64,000 bases of DNA, from positions 1,612,001 through 1,676,000 of the forward strand of contig NZ_OY771430.1 of the NCBI RefSeq assembly GCF_963674565.1, given 5' to 3'. Below the pieces are notes generated by a model, which was not told where the DNA came from, made no database searches, and was given only the letters and a program-made list of their open reading frames with translations. How positions within the stretch are numbered: position 1 is the stretch's first letter; every line of letters begins with the position of its first letter. A program made the position numbers and the translations under genes. Of this stretch, positions 36,858 through 46,491 are shown in pieces. The stretch comes from an uncultured Carboxylicivirga sp. (lineage in GTDB: Bacteria; Bacteroidota; Bacteroidia; Bacteroidales; Marinilabiliaceae).

Positions 36858-38225
36858 ATGAAAGCTTTTGAACAAACCATCATTCAGATTAGTGATTTTT
36901 TGTGGGGAACCCCATTATTAGTTTTACTTATTGGAGGAGGATTCTTTTTTACTTTATATAGTAAATTAATTCCTTTCCGTCATATTGGGCATGCAGTAGA
37001 TATTCTCAGAGGTAAATACGACGATCCAAATGAGGTCGGCCAAATCAATCATTTCCAAGCACTTTCTACAGCTTTGGCTGCCACAGTTGGAATGGGAAAC
37101 ATAAGTGGTGTAGCAGTTGCCATTTCGGAAGGAGGACCGGGAGCTATCTTTTGGATGTGGGTAAGTGCAATATTTGGAATCTCAACAAAATATTTCACCA
37201 ATACATTGGCCGTTATGTTCAGGGGGAAAGATGATAAAGGAGAGATTCAGGGTGGTCCAATGTACATTATCACGGAAGGTTTAGGTAAAAAATGGAAACC
37301 CTTGGCTGTCTTCTTTGCTGTTACAGCTATGTTTGCTGTATTTCCGGTATTCCAAAGTAACCAATTAACACAGGTTTTCCGAGATGTTGTTCTTCAGCCC
37401 AATGGTGTTCAAACAGGATTTTTCTCCGATTTGATTACAGGTCTGATCATCGCTTTCTTTATGTCCATTGTCATTTTTGGAGGAATAAAACGTATTGGCA
37501 GAGTTACATCCCGTATGGTTCCACTTATGGTAATCATATACATTCTGGTAGTGTTTTATATTATATTTTCACATCCCGACAGATTGTGGCATGCAATTTC
37601 ATTGATTTTCACTGATGCTTTCACCGCTGATGCAATGTTGGGTGGCGCATTAGGAACAATCATTATTACCGGAGTTAAAAGAGCAGCCTTTTCAAATGAA
37701 GCTGGTATTGGAACTGCACCTTTGGCCCATGGAGCTGCTAAAACCAATGAACCGGTGCGTGAAGGATTGGTTGCCATGCTGGGGCCTATTGTTGATACTT
37801 TAATAGTTTGTACCATGACAGCACTTGCCATTTTGGTTACTGATGTCTGGCAAACCAATGATATCAATGGAATAACCTTAACCGCCATGGCATTTAATAA
37901 AGCTATCCCAACATACGGACCATATTTACTGATTGTATGCGTCATCTTTTTTGCACTCTCTACCTTAATCACTTTTCCTTATTATGGAAATAAATGTTCG
38001 GTTTATCTATTTGGCACAAAATCAAAAAACATATATAATGGGTTTAGTGTGATAAGCGCAGTTGTTGCGGCAGTAGTTTCAATCAATGTAGTTGTGGCAT
38101 TCATTGATTCGGCTTATGCATTAATGGCATTCCCAAATATGATTGCAGCACTAATACTGGCACCTCATGTTAAACGCGCAACCATTAAATATTTCTCAAA
38201 GATCAAAAGTCACACAAATAATTGA
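36858..38225 (+). CDS. Sodium:alanine (AGCS family) symporter
   Basis: 455 residues with about 11 hydrophobic segments. Imports alanine or glycine with Na+. The family motifs are GNISGVAVAISEGGPGAIFWMW near residue 80, GGPMYIITEGLG, and GVKRAAFSNEAGIGTAPLAHGAA (about residues 275-297). Complete and of usual length. Divergent from the fumarase gene. Na+ coupling fits an aquatic host, which is inference. Confidence 0.94.
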   Translation: MKAFEQTIIQISDFLWGTPLLVLLIGGGFFFTLYSKLIPFRHIGHAVDILRGKYDDPNEVGQINHFQALSTALAATVGMGNISGVAVAISEGGPGAIFWMWVSAIFGISTKYFTNTLAVMFRGKDDKGEIQGGPMYIITEGLGKKWKPLAVFFAVTAMFAVFPVFQSNQLTQVFRDVVLQPNGVQTGFFSDLITGLIIAFFMSIVIFGGIKRIGRVTSRMVPLMVIIYILVVFYIIFSHPDRLWHAISLIFTDAFTADAMLGGALGTIIITGVKRAAFSNEAGIGTAPLAHGAAKTNEPVREGLVAMLGPIVDTLIVCTMTALAILVTDVWQTNDINGITLTAMAFNKAIPTYGPYLLIVCVIFFALSTLITFPYYGNKCSVYLFGTKSKNIYNGFSVISAVVAAVVSINVVVAFIDSAYALMAFPNMIAALILAPHVKRATIKYFSKIKSHTNN

Positions 38226-38270
38226 CATTTAATCCGTAACTTGTATTTTAACCGTTGATTCGAACCCTTT

Positions 38271-38300
38271 TGTAACTTTTAAGTGAATCGGGGCGTCATA
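38271..38300 (+). promoter_or_regulatory. Possible ECF-sigma promoter before the DUF2807 gene
   Basis: TGTAAC (38271-38276) and CGTCATA (38294-38300), 17 bases apart, resemble the GTAAC/CGTC boxes of many Bacteroidota ECF-sigma promoters. It lies 22 bases before the ATG. No ECF sigma gene is in the window. Confidence 0.45.
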
Positions 38301-38322
38301 CGAAAAACATAAACTAACAAGC

Positions 38323-39015
38323 ATGAAGATGAAACCAATCTTATTAGCCTCTGCCCTCTTTCTTTTTGCAAACTTTATTACTAACGCACAGGAAAAAGAG
38401 CAGCGAACTGTTTCTGATTTTTCAAAGATAGAAGTATCATCCGGAGTGAATCTATATATTACTCAAGGTGAAGACATTGAACTCATTGTTGAAGGTGATA
38501 AAAGTGAAATGCATAAAATCATTACCGAAGTCAGCAATAACACATTAAAGATTTATAATAAACGAAACTATATGTGGGGCGTTAAGCAGGCTCCCAAAGT
38601 ATATTTAACGTTTAAACAACTTGAGGAATTAATTGCAGGTGGTGGATCTGATGTTTATGGTCAAAGCGTGCTTAATGCGATTAAAATTAAAATATCTACA
38701 TCAGGTGGTGCAGATGCTTACCTTGAGGTAGTAGCTGATGAAATAACACTAAATTCTTCAGGCGGTTCTGACATTAAAATTAAAGGAACAACACCAAAAC
38801 TAATCGCAACTGCAAGCGGAGGTTCAGATATTGATGCAGGAGCTTTGAAAGCCCAGGTTGCTGATGTAACAACTTCGGGTGGTGCTGATGCAAAAGTCTG
38901 GGTTGAAAAAGAGTTAACGGCTAAAGCTTCAGGTGGAAGTGACATTGATTATTATGGAAATCCATCCCTTAAAAACATTAACGAATCAGGTGGTGGAGAC
39001 ATTACACAACGATAA
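38323..39015 (+). CDS. DUF2807 (GIN-domain, head) secreted protein with an SGGSD repeat
   Basis: 230 residues with a signal peptide (about 1-22, ending TNAQ). The body has a GG(S/A/G)D motif at about 107-110, 128-131, 147-150, 166-169, 186-189, 204-207 and 223-226, spaced 16-21 residues, the mark of a right-handed beta-helix as in DUF2807. Function unknown; family members are exported and often lie near ECF or anti-sigma genes. An ECF-like promoter precedes it and a terminator follows. Confidence 0.88.
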   Translation: MKMKPILLASALFLFANFITNAQEKEQRTVSDFSKIEVSSGVNLYITQGEDIELIVEGDKSEMHKIITEVSNNTLKIYNKRNYMWGVKQAPKVYLTFKQLEELIAGGGSDVYGQSVLNAIKIKISTSGGADAYLEVVADEITLNSSGGSDIKIKGTTPKLIATASGGSDIDAGALKAQVADVTTSGGADAKVWVEKELTAKASGGSDIDYYGNPSLKNINESGGGDITQR

Positions 39016-39046
39016 AAAAAGAGAGAGGCGATTGCCTCTCTTTTCA
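39014..39046. terminator. Bidirectional terminator between DUF2807 and DUF4382 genes
   Basis: AGAGAGGC (39022-39029) pairs with GCCTCTCT (39034-39041) around GATT, flanked by A-run and T-run, between convergent genes. Confidence 0.85.
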
Positions 39047-39047
39047 T

Positions 39048-39824
39048 TTATTCATCAAAATTGATCGTTTCTAAATCAGTAACAACTCCGATATCAACCA
39101 TCACATCCTCAATTGATATCTTAGAATAATCATCATCCCTTGGCTCTAAAACTACTTTATAAGAACCTTCTTCCAATCCTTTCACAAGAAAATACCCTGA
39201 AACAGTATCAGCATAGGTACTAAAAGTATCCTCTACTGCCGTTATAGCCATAACATATGGTTTTGCATCAACCGGAGTAACCATTCCTTTAATGGCGCCA
39301 CTGGTAGCCTCTGTAAAAGTTCGAATAACAGGCTTTAATGAATAGCCGCCATTACCCTTGTCCACAATTGAGCGTCCTGCATCAAAATCCAACCACATAC
39401 GATAAGTAATTCCTTCTTCCAAATCAGCATGAACATTAAGTTTCAAACCAGATGATTGAGCCGAGGGAGTGTCCAAGTCGTAATATTCGCCATCTACCAT
39501 TACCTTATTATTTTCTCCCAACACCAAACGAATTTGAGAGATTTTACCTGCTGGCATAACATATTCACCTAATAAGGTGTCTAAACCGTTGGTGAAATCA
39601 AGCAAATTATAAACACCTGAATTAATATCACTAAGTGATCTCCAACCACTATCATCATCTTCAGATGAGACATTAATCCGTACATCTTCAATGTCGATTA
39701 ATACTTCATCATAATCAGAAGGGGCATCAGTTAAAAATAATTGAAGTTTGGCTTCTTTAGGTGACTCACTGCAAGCAAAAAAAGCCACTGCCATAATTAA
39801 CAATAATAATCTATTCATTTTCAC
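39048..39824 (-). CDS. DUF4382 domain lipoprotein
   Basis: 258 residues. Lipobox VAFFAC near residue 18. The DUF4382 core covers about 27-165: KLQLFLTDAPSDYDEVLIDIEDVRI, YNLLDFTNGLDTLLGEYVMPAGKISQIRLVLG, LDFDAGRSI. A second, carboxypeptidase-regulatory-like region (GMVTPVDAKPYVMAI) fills the C-terminus. An exported Bacteroidota family of unknown function, probably beta-rich and surface- or periplasm-facing. Confidence 0.86.
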   Translation of the reverse strand: MKMNRLLLLIMAVAFFACSESPKEAKLQLFLTDAPSDYDEVLIDIEDVRINVSSEDDDSGWRSLSDINSGVYNLLDFTNGLDTLLGEYVMPAGKISQIRLVLGENNKVMVDGEYYDLDTPSAQSSGLKLNVHADLEEGITYRMWLDFDAGRSIVDKGNGGYSLKPVIRTFTEATSGAIKGMVTPVDAKPYVMAITAVEDTFSTYADTVSGYFLVKGLEEGSYKVVLEPRDDDYSKISIEDVMVDIGVVTDLETINFDE

Positions 39825-40101
39825 AAGTTTGAATGTTTTCCTTAATGCTAAATTAAGAATTACCAGCTAATCATCAAAAAACTATTCGTTCAGATCAACC
39901 TGAAATCTTTCAATGGATTCATTTTAATAAATCATACAACCATCTGCTTTTAATTCTCGAAATACCAAAGAATTTATTAAAATGAAACCTTTACAATTTC
40001 AACACAAACTCCATTCATAAGTTCAATTCACAAATTATGAATGGCACTTAATAAAAGAAAAAACATTTATATTGTTTAAAATTGATATTTTTAAAACAAA
40101 A

Positions 40102-41943
40102 ATGCAGAACCACCTACTCCTATTTTTTTCAATAATCGTTAGTCTTAATTGCACGGCTCAAATTAAACATGCTGAGGTAAAGAAGTACAACACCCATATT
40201 ACCATAAATGGAAATAAAGTTGTTTCTAACATTGAAGTTGAAATAAAAATCAATACACCCAAAGGAACTTCATATTCTGAAATTGATATCTACTCAATAG
40301 ACAAGCCACAAAATCTTGCTGCAAGCATTTATGATTCTTCAGGAAATGAAATAAAAAAACTAAAAAAGAAGGATTTAAAATATTCTTCGGCCTATTCTAA
40401 TAGCACATTTCATACCGATGGCCAATATACCTCATTTACACTTTTGCATAATCAGTATCCATATACCATAAAATACAGCTATTCCATTGTTTACAATAAT
40501 TACATCCATTTGGAGAATTGGTTGCCCACCCGTGATTTTGATTGCGACATTGACGAAGCTGTACTAAGTGCGACTCTACCTAATGATTACAAATTCAGGA
40601 CAATTGAAAACCTAATAGATACAGCTTACACAATTGCAGATGAAGCAACATTACAAACTACCTACTATTGGAAATTAAAGAATCCACAACCTCAAAAATC
40701 ACAACATTATTCGCCACCCTCATATACCTTCATTCCCCGAGTTGAGATTATTCCTTTTGATTTTCATTATGGGATCGATGGAAGTACAGAAAGCTGGGAG
40801 ACTTTTGGTAACTGGATATTTAATTTAAATCAAAACAAATCTGATTTAACAGATGACGAAAAAATAATGGTCCATCGGTTAACGGATACTATTGACGATA
40901 ACAGTACAAAAATTAAAGTTTTATACCATTACCAGCAGGATAATACACGATACATTAATGTTTCACTTGACTTAGGTGGATTGCAAACATACCCTGCGGA
41001 ATATGTCTGTAATAATAAATATGGTGACTGTAAAGCGTTATCAAACTATATGCAAGCCTTATTAAAGGAGATTGGGATTAAATCGCATTACACAATTGTT
41101 TATGCAGGAATAAATCCGGTTAGAATTGATGAAGAATATCCATCTCAACAATTTAGTCATGTAATCCTTTGTGTTCCTCAGCCCAAGGATACTATTTGGC
41201 TTGAGTGTACCAGTTCGATAACTCCCTTTAATTATCTTGGCAGCTTTACTCACAATAGGAAAGTACTTATTATTGACGAAAAAGAAAGTAGATTAATTAC
41301 AACACCAGCATTACAAAACGAATCAAACAAAAACATTTTCTCAACCATAGTATCTATTAACTCAGATGGTTTGTCAACGATACAAACTAAGGCTACTTTG
41401 AGAGGTTATGATTTTGAATATTTTAAATCTTTCGGCAATAATATTCCTAAAAGCAAACAAGCAGATCTTATCGACAGAATAAATTTCATGAAGGGAATTG
41501 ACTTTGTTCAGATAGAAAGTACAGTACCTCACCGTGATTCATCATATATCAATCTTTCTTTTGAAGCAACTACTTCAAATCTTAGTGAAAAGATGGGCAC
41601 TAAAATCTTAATTAGTCCAATTAATCACTTCTCTTTTAAATTTGAAAAACCTGAAAAAAGAAACCTACCGGTTGTTATCAATTTGCCAATTGTGCAAACA
41701 GATACAATCCTATATAAACTTAGTGAACCAATAAAAGAGTTGAAAGGAATAGAAAACACTGAATTCAATTCTGTTTATGGATCTTATTCGAGAAAGATAG
41801 TTTTTTCTGAACATACCATTAAATTAATCAGAGATATTGAAATCAATCAGGGACAATATTCCATACAGGAATATGAAGCTTTTTATAATTTTATTGATAA
41901 ATTAAACCAGCAGGAAAATAGAAAAATACTTATTACCCAATAA
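40102..41943 (+). CDS. DUF3857/transglutaminase-like secreted protein with an intact triad
   Basis: About 613 residues from the ATG at 40102 (MQNHLLLFFS); a signal peptide ends near NCTAQ (20). An N-terminal DUF3857 beta-rich domain (30-215) precedes a transglutaminase-like domain with Cys310 (KYGDCKALSNYM), His353 (QFSHVILC) and an acidic residue at 368 (WLECTSS), the usual triad spacing. Reaction and substrate are unknown. The next gene, 25 bases on, is a paralogue. Confidence 0.85.
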   Translation: MQNHLLLFFSIIVSLNCTAQIKHAEVKKYNTHITINGNKVVSNIEVEIKINTPKGTSYSEIDIYSIDKPQNLAASIYDSSGNEIKKLKKKDLKYSSAYSNSTFHTDGQYTSFTLLHNQYPYTIKYSYSIVYNNYIHLENWLPTRDFDCDIDEAVLSATLPNDYKFRTIENLIDTAYTIADEATLQTTYYWKLKNPQPQKSQHYSPPSYTFIPRVEIIPFDFHYGIDGSTESWETFGNWIFNLNQNKSDLTDDEKIMVHRLTDTIDDNSTKIKVLYHYQQDNTRYINVSLDLGGLQTYPAEYVCNNKYGDCKALSNYMQALLKEIGIKSHYTIVYAGINPVRIDEEYPSQQFSHVILCVPQPKDTIWLECTSSITPFNYLGSFTHNRKVLIIDEKESRLITTPALQNESNKNIFSTIVSINSDGLSTIQTKATLRGYDFEYFKSFGNNIPKSKQADLIDRINFMKGIDFVQIESTVPHRDSSYINLSFEATTSNLSEKMGTKILISPINHFSFKFEKPEKRNLPVVINLPIVQTDTILYKLSEPIKELKGIENTEFNSVYGSYSRKIVFSEHTIKLIRDIEINQGQYSIQEYEAFYNFIDKLNQQENRKILITQ

Positions 41944-41967
41944 CAATCAAATCTAAATCCAGAATTC

Positions 41968-43938
41968 ATGAAGAAGATAACTACATTATTATTAATTATT
42001 TATTCCACCTTATTAATTGCCCAAAATAAAAGAATAGAATTTGGAATTTTAGATCCGGATGATTTAACACTGAAGGAATGTCCCTTTGAAAAGGATGCAC
42101 CTGCCGTTGTAATTTTTGATTACGGTGAATCAAGGTTTCTTTACAATGAAGGTTCTGGCTATGAAATAGCCTTTAAACAACACAAACGAATCAAAATATT
42201 TAACGAAGGCGGATATGATCAGGCCGAAATTGTTATTCCCTTATATATATCTAAAAACGACAGAGAAACCATAAGAGATATTGAAGGATACACCTACAAT
42301 TTCAAGAATGATCATCTTGAAAAAATCCCATTGGATAAAAGCCTTATTTACGAAGAAAAAATAAGTGAGTATGTATATCTAAAGAAATTTGCCTTACCAA
42401 AGGTTACTGATGGATCGGTGATTGAATACACATATACGATAGACTCTCCTTACCATATTCATTTTCGCGACTGGGAGTTTCAAAGTGATATTCCTACCTT
42501 ATACAGTCAGTATACTGCTGCTATGATTCCATTCTATTCATACAGATATCGTCTGCAGGGAGCTTCTAAGATGGACCATTTCAACAGCTATGAAGAGCGC
42601 GGCATCGACAGAAGATTTATGGGTATCACCTTTAGAGATATGATATATGAATTCGGATTAAAGAATGTTCCTTCCTTTCAGGATGAAAGCTTCATCAGTT
42701 CAAGAAATGACTACATTAAGAAAATTGATTTCCAACTGGTCGAAATCAATCACCCAACCGGATACAAGCAAAAATTTATGGATACTTGGCCTTTGTTGGC
42801 TAAAGAACTTCTTGATTACGAAAGCTTTGGTAAGTACATTAAGAAAGCGACTAAATGGGCCGAAAAGAATGCAAGTCAATTTACCTCTTTATCAGAACCA
42901 GAACGGTTCAATGCCATATTAGATATGGTAAAAGCCACCTATAAATGGAATGATTACGAAGGCAAATATGCCCAACTCGATTTTAAAGATTTCCTGAAAA
43001 ATCTTGAAGGTAATATTGGTAATATTAATCTCTTTACGATAGGAGTTCTAAGAGCGAATAACATTGAAGCTGAACCTGTAGTTATTAGCACACGAGATCA
43101 TGGTAAGGTAAGTAACGATTTCCCTTATTCCGATTTCTTTAATTATGTGTTAATACTGGCTAAAATAGATGATCAGTATAAATTACTGGATGCCACACAG
43201 GGCTTTTGTCCTAATGAATTAATCCCTGATAACTGCATTAATGGTCAGGGCTTTATTGTTAAAGAAAACAGTGATCAATGGGTTACCATTGACAATGCAG
43301 CTCCTTCAATTGAAAAAACCATCCTTGAATACGCTGTCAACCTAAACAATTACACTATTGAAGGAGAATGCAGTAAAACTTCAACAGGATATATTGCATT
43401 AAATCAAAGACGAAGCTATTATTCAAACCAGGACAATTTTAAGAAAAGATATGAACCACTTGGGCTTAGTGAAAGTGAAGAAATAAAGGTTAATAATTTA
43501 TTGGATGAAGAAAAACCTTTTGAATTCAGTTTTGATTTCAATCAGAATATTGATGTAATAGATAATCAAATTATCCTGCATCCATTTGCACATTTCCCTA
43601 TTAAAGAGAATCCTTTTAAACAGGAGAATCGCACATTACCAATTGATTTAGTTAATAAAAAAGCCTATCAGTATACAGCATTGATTGAGATTCCAGAAGG
43701 ATATAAAATTGAAGTTCTACCTCAAAAAGAAGTAATTAATCAAAAAGAACTCCAATTAACTTTTCTTTCGCAGGATATGGGAAATAATAAAATTAAAGTG
43801 TACGCATCTTATAACTTTCAACAATCAACATATCCTGCCGAAAACTATTTAGCTCTAAAACAGTTTATGAATAAAGTAACGGAAATACTTAATTCTAAAA
43901 TAGTACTGATAAAAGATGATCAATTGACAATGAAATAG
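41968..43938 (+). CDS. DUF3857/transglutaminase-like secreted protein lacking the catalytic Cys and His
   Basis: 656 residues, with a signal peptide ending near LLIAQN (20). DUF3857 region about 40-270, then a transglutaminase-like region. At the place of the catalytic Cys it reads GNIGNINLFTIGVLRANN (Ile350), and at the place of the His it reads FFNYVLILA (Asn392); the acidic residue is kept in LLDATQG (Asp408). This is the likely non-enzymatic branch. It follows the triad-intact paralogue and may form a complex with it; that is inference. Confidence 0.83.
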   Translation: MKKITTLLLIIYSTLLIAQNKRIEFGILDPDDLTLKECPFEKDAPAVVIFDYGESRFLYNEGSGYEIAFKQHKRIKIFNEGGYDQAEIVIPLYISKNDRETIRDIEGYTYNFKNDHLEKIPLDKSLIYEEKISEYVYLKKFALPKVTDGSVIEYTYTIDSPYHIHFRDWEFQSDIPTLYSQYTAAMIPFYSYRYRLQGASKMDHFNSYEERGIDRRFMGITFRDMIYEFGLKNVPSFQDESFISSRNDYIKKIDFQLVEINHPTGYKQKFMDTWPLLAKELLDYESFGKYIKKATKWAEKNASQFTSLSEPERFNAILDMVKATYKWNDYEGKYAQLDFKDFLKNLEGNIGNINLFTIGVLRANNIEAEPVVISTRDHGKVSNDFPYSDFFNYVLILAKIDDQYKLLDATQGFCPNELIPDNCINGQGFIVKENSDQWVTIDNAAPSIEKTILEYAVNLNNYTIEGECSKTSTGYIALNQRRSYYSNQDNFKKRYEPLGLSESEEIKVNNLLDEEKPFEFSFDFNQNIDVIDNQIILHPFAHFPIKENPFKQENRTLPIDLVNKKAYQYTALIEIPEGYKIEVLPQKEVINQKELQLTFLSQDMGNNKIKVYASYNFQQSTYPAENYLALKQFMNKVTEILNSKIVLIKDDQLTMK

Positions 43939-44309
43939 TTTCAACAACATGGAGAATATAAGGATTAAAAAGGAAGCTAAATGTGACATTTAACAATATC
44001 CATTTGACTTTTTTTTGATACTTTTGTTTGAATTTATTTGCTGTGAAGCTAATTGGAACAGGGCTTAAAAAGGACGACATCATCAAATAACTACTTCTTA
44101 TACAGAAGGCTTGCAATTACTTTAATTTTAGCTAATGCAAATTAATTGATTGTGCATTCTTCTGAAGGTTTGATTCTTCTGCATATCCCTGCAACCATTA
44201 TCTTCTTTTGCCGTACGAAACATCGTTACTCACACTCCTGTGACTGAGGAGGCGAAGCTATGTACATCGATAACAAAATTCCATTTCAACAATAATTTCA
44301 ACTCAACAA
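43939..44309. other. Intergenic region before the polysaccharide locus
   Basis: 371 bases. A TACTTTTG -7-like box lies at 44019-44026 without a TTTG at the right distance. No UpxY/NusG-like leader or JUMPstart element was seen. No ORF is supported. Confidence 0.45.
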
Positions 44310-45299
44310 ATGTCAAAAATTCTAATAACCGGAGCTGCCGGTTTTGTTGGTTTTCATTTATCTAAATTACTTGCCAGTAAAGATGTTTCTGTAATTGGTA
44401 TTGATTCCCTAAATGAATACTATGATGTTCAGTTGAAATTTGATCGTTTAAAAAAACTTAAGGAAATATCCAACTTCACTTTTCGAAGTGTTAACATTTG
44501 TGATAAAGACGCATTAGATGAATTATTTCAAAAGGAAAAATTTGATGTAGCCATCAACCTTGCTGCTCAGGCCGGTGTAAGATATAGTATTGATAAACCC
44601 TACAAATACATTGACAGCAATCTTATTGGATTCATCAACATGTTAGAAGCCTGCCGCAACAATCCGGTAAAACACTTAATCTATGCATCTTCCAGCTCTG
44701 TATACGGAAATACAAAAGAAGTACCTTTCAGTGTTGAGAATCGTACAGATGAACCAGTATCATTATATGCTGCGACAAAAAAAGCCAATGAGATGATGGC
44801 ACACAGTTATGCAGCTTTATATAAAATCCCAATGACTGGTTTGCGTTTCTTCACCGTATATGGTCCGTGGGGTCGACCTGATATGGCCTATTTCTCATTT
44901 ACCAATAAAATAGTGAATCGAGAAACTATTCAGGTATATAATCATGGGGATATGGAACGAGATTTCACTTATATAGATGATATAACAGCAGCTATAGAAA
45001 AATTGATCGATCTACCTTTTGATACTTCGGAAGAACAAGAAAAGCCATATCGTCTGTTTAATATTGGGAATAACAAACCTGTAAGATTAATGGATTTTAT
45101 TTCAACTCTGGAAAAACATTTAGGTAAAGAAGCGCCAAAAGAGTTTCTTCCCATGCAAAAAGGTGATGTATATAGAACCTATGCTGACATCTCTGATCTT
45201 GAAACCAGAATTAACTTTAAACCAAATACATCCATTGATGAAGGTTTGAGTAGATTTGTAAGCTGGTATAAGGATTATTATAAAACAAAGTTGGTTTAG
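44310..45299 (+). CDS. UDP-glucuronate 4-epimerase
   Basis: Predicted to make UDP-galacturonate from UDP-glucuronate. 329 residues. Rossmann motif GAAGFVGFHLSKLL; the signature NEYYDVQLKFDRL; NLAAQAGVRYSIDKP; catalytic YxxxK in SLYAATKKANE; and FTVYGPWGRPDMAYF, which together mark the GAE/LspL-type 4-epimerase rather than RmlB. Its substrate is supplied by ugd at 861. First gene of the plus-strand polysaccharide run. Confidence 0.9.
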   Translation: MSKILITGAAGFVGFHLSKLLASKDVSVIGIDSLNEYYDVQLKFDRLKKLKEISNFTFRSVNICDKDALDELFQKEKFDVAINLAAQAGVRYSIDKPYKYIDSNLIGFINMLEACRNNPVKHLIYASSSSVYGNTKEVPFSVENRTDEPVSLYAATKKANEMMAHSYAALYKIPMTGLRFFTVYGPWGRPDMAYFSFTNKIVNRETIQVYNHGDMERDFTYIDDITAAIEKLIDLPFDTSEEQEKPYRLFNIGNNKPVRLMDFISTLEKHLGKEAPKEFLPMQKGDVYRTYADISDLETRINFKPNTSIDEGLSRFVSWYKDYYKTKLV

Positions 45300-45330
45300 T
45301 TGTTGAATTGTAAAGTTGTTGAATTGCAAA
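45299..45330 (+). repeat. Two tandem 16-bp units
   Basis: GTTGTTGAATTGTAAA (45299-45314) is followed by GTTGTTGAATTGCAAA (45315-45330), one mismatch. Related CAACAATTGAAC strings occur in other spacers of this locus. Confidence 0.85.
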
Positions 45331-45377
45331 AGTTTTTTCTAAATTAAATCTCTATTCAACCTTTTAATCACTTGACC

Positions 45378-45743
45378 ATGTATACTTATAGTTTTGAAAA
45401 ATTAGAGATCTGGCAGCTTTCTAGAGAATTAGTGAAAAATATTTATCAAGTAACCACAGATTTTCCGGATTCAGAAAAATTCGGATTAACTAATCAATTA
45501 AGAAGAGCCTCTGTATCTATCTCATCCAATATAGCAGAAGGAAATGGGAGGAATAGTAAAAAAGATAAAGCTCGTTTTATTGAAATTGCATATTCAAGCC
45601 TGTTAGAAGTTTTAAATCAATTAATACTTTCTAATGATTTAGATTTTATATCAGATATAACACTTTCTGATTTTAGAATTCAAATAAATGAATTATCCAA
45701 TAAACTTAACTCGTTTCATAAAAACTTACTTATACTTAGTTAA
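45378..45743 (+). CDS. Four-helix-bundle protein (S23/intervening-sequence family)
   Basis: About 121 residues from the ATG at 45378 (MYTYSFEKLEIWQ); a TTG six bases earlier is unlikely. The motifs LEIWQLSRELVKNIY, FGLTNQLRRASVSISSNIAEG and ARFIEIAYSSLLEVLNQL mark the family first found in 23S rRNA intervening sequences. Biological role unknown. It is an orphan here, between the epimerase and cysC; such genes often sit in Bacteroidota surface-polysaccharide loci. Confidence 0.9.
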   Translation: MYTYSFEKLEIWQLSRELVKNIYQVTTDFPDSEKFGLTNQLRRASVSISSNIAEGNGRNSKKDKARFIEIAYSSLLEVLNQLILSNDLDFISDITLSDFRIQINELSNKLNSFHKNLLILS

Positions 45744-45774
45744 ACAAAGACTCAACAATTAAATACCTAAACAA

Positions 45775-46377
45775 TTGAACAGCCAAGCAAACAACATTCA
45801 CCCCACAAACATATATCTTCATCGCGAGGACAAAGAACAATACCTGAAGCAAAATGCTAAAGTAATCTGGATTACTGGCCTAAGTGGTTCAGGAAAGAGT
45901 ACTCTAGCTCATGGTCTGGAACGTAAATTGGCACAAAGAGGTTATTTAACCCAAGTATTGGATGGAGATAATATTCGTACCGGAATAAATAACAATCTGG
46001 GTTTTACAGAGGAAGACCGAAAAGAAAACATTCGTCGCATTGCAGAAGTAAACAAGCTTTTTTTGAACTGTGGTGTGATTACCATTAATGCTTTTATCTC
46101 CCCTACCAACGATGTTCGTGCTATGGCCCGTGAAATAATTGGTACGAATGATTTCATTGAAATATTTGTGGATGCTAGTTTTGAAACATGCACGCAACGC
46201 GATCCGAAAGGACTTTATAAGAAAGCTCTAGCTGGTGAAATAAAGAACTTTACCGGTCTGGATGCTCCATTTGATCGACCTGAAAATCCTGAGTTAGTAG
46301 TTGACACCAATAAACTGAGTATTGAAGAAGGAGTTGAACTGGCTTATGAATATGTTAGCGGTGCAGTAAGATGGTAG
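45775..46377 (+). CDS. cysC: Adenylylsulfate (APS) kinase
   Basis: Phosphorylates APS to PAPS, the donor for sulfotransferases. 200 residues from a TTG at 45775; the preceding in-frame stop is at 45760-45762 and no upstream ATG exists, and homology begins at once (NNIHPTNIYLHREDKEQYLKQ). P-loop GLSGSGKST (35-43), then LDGDNIRTGINNNLGF, ENIRRIAEVNKL, and ISPTNDVRAMAREI, all typical. No cysD, cysN or cysH is near, so a role in supplying PAPS for the sulfotransferase at 52073 is likelier than assimilation. The start is uncertain. Confidence 0.9.
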   Translation: MNSQANNIHPTNIYLHREDKEQYLKQNAKVIWITGLSGSGKSTLAHGLERKLAQRGYLTQVLDGDNIRTGINNNLGFTEEDRKENIRRIAEVNKLFLNCGVITINAFISPTNDVRAMAREIIGTNDFIEIFVDASFETCTQRDPKGLYKKALAGEIKNFTGLDAPFDRPENPELVVDTNKLSIEEGVELAYEYVSGAVRW

Positions 46378-46491
46378 CTTTCATAAGGAAAAAGTTAAAA
46401 GAGTAAAGGCAAAGAATTAATTAACAATAAATTAATTGTTCGCGTATCTTTAAATGTCAACTAAACAAATCCACTATTAAACAAATATAAA

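Noticed and set aside
37556..37972. 138-codon minus-strand frame within the alanine symporter gene
   Set aside because: Antisense shadow of a well-conserved transporter.
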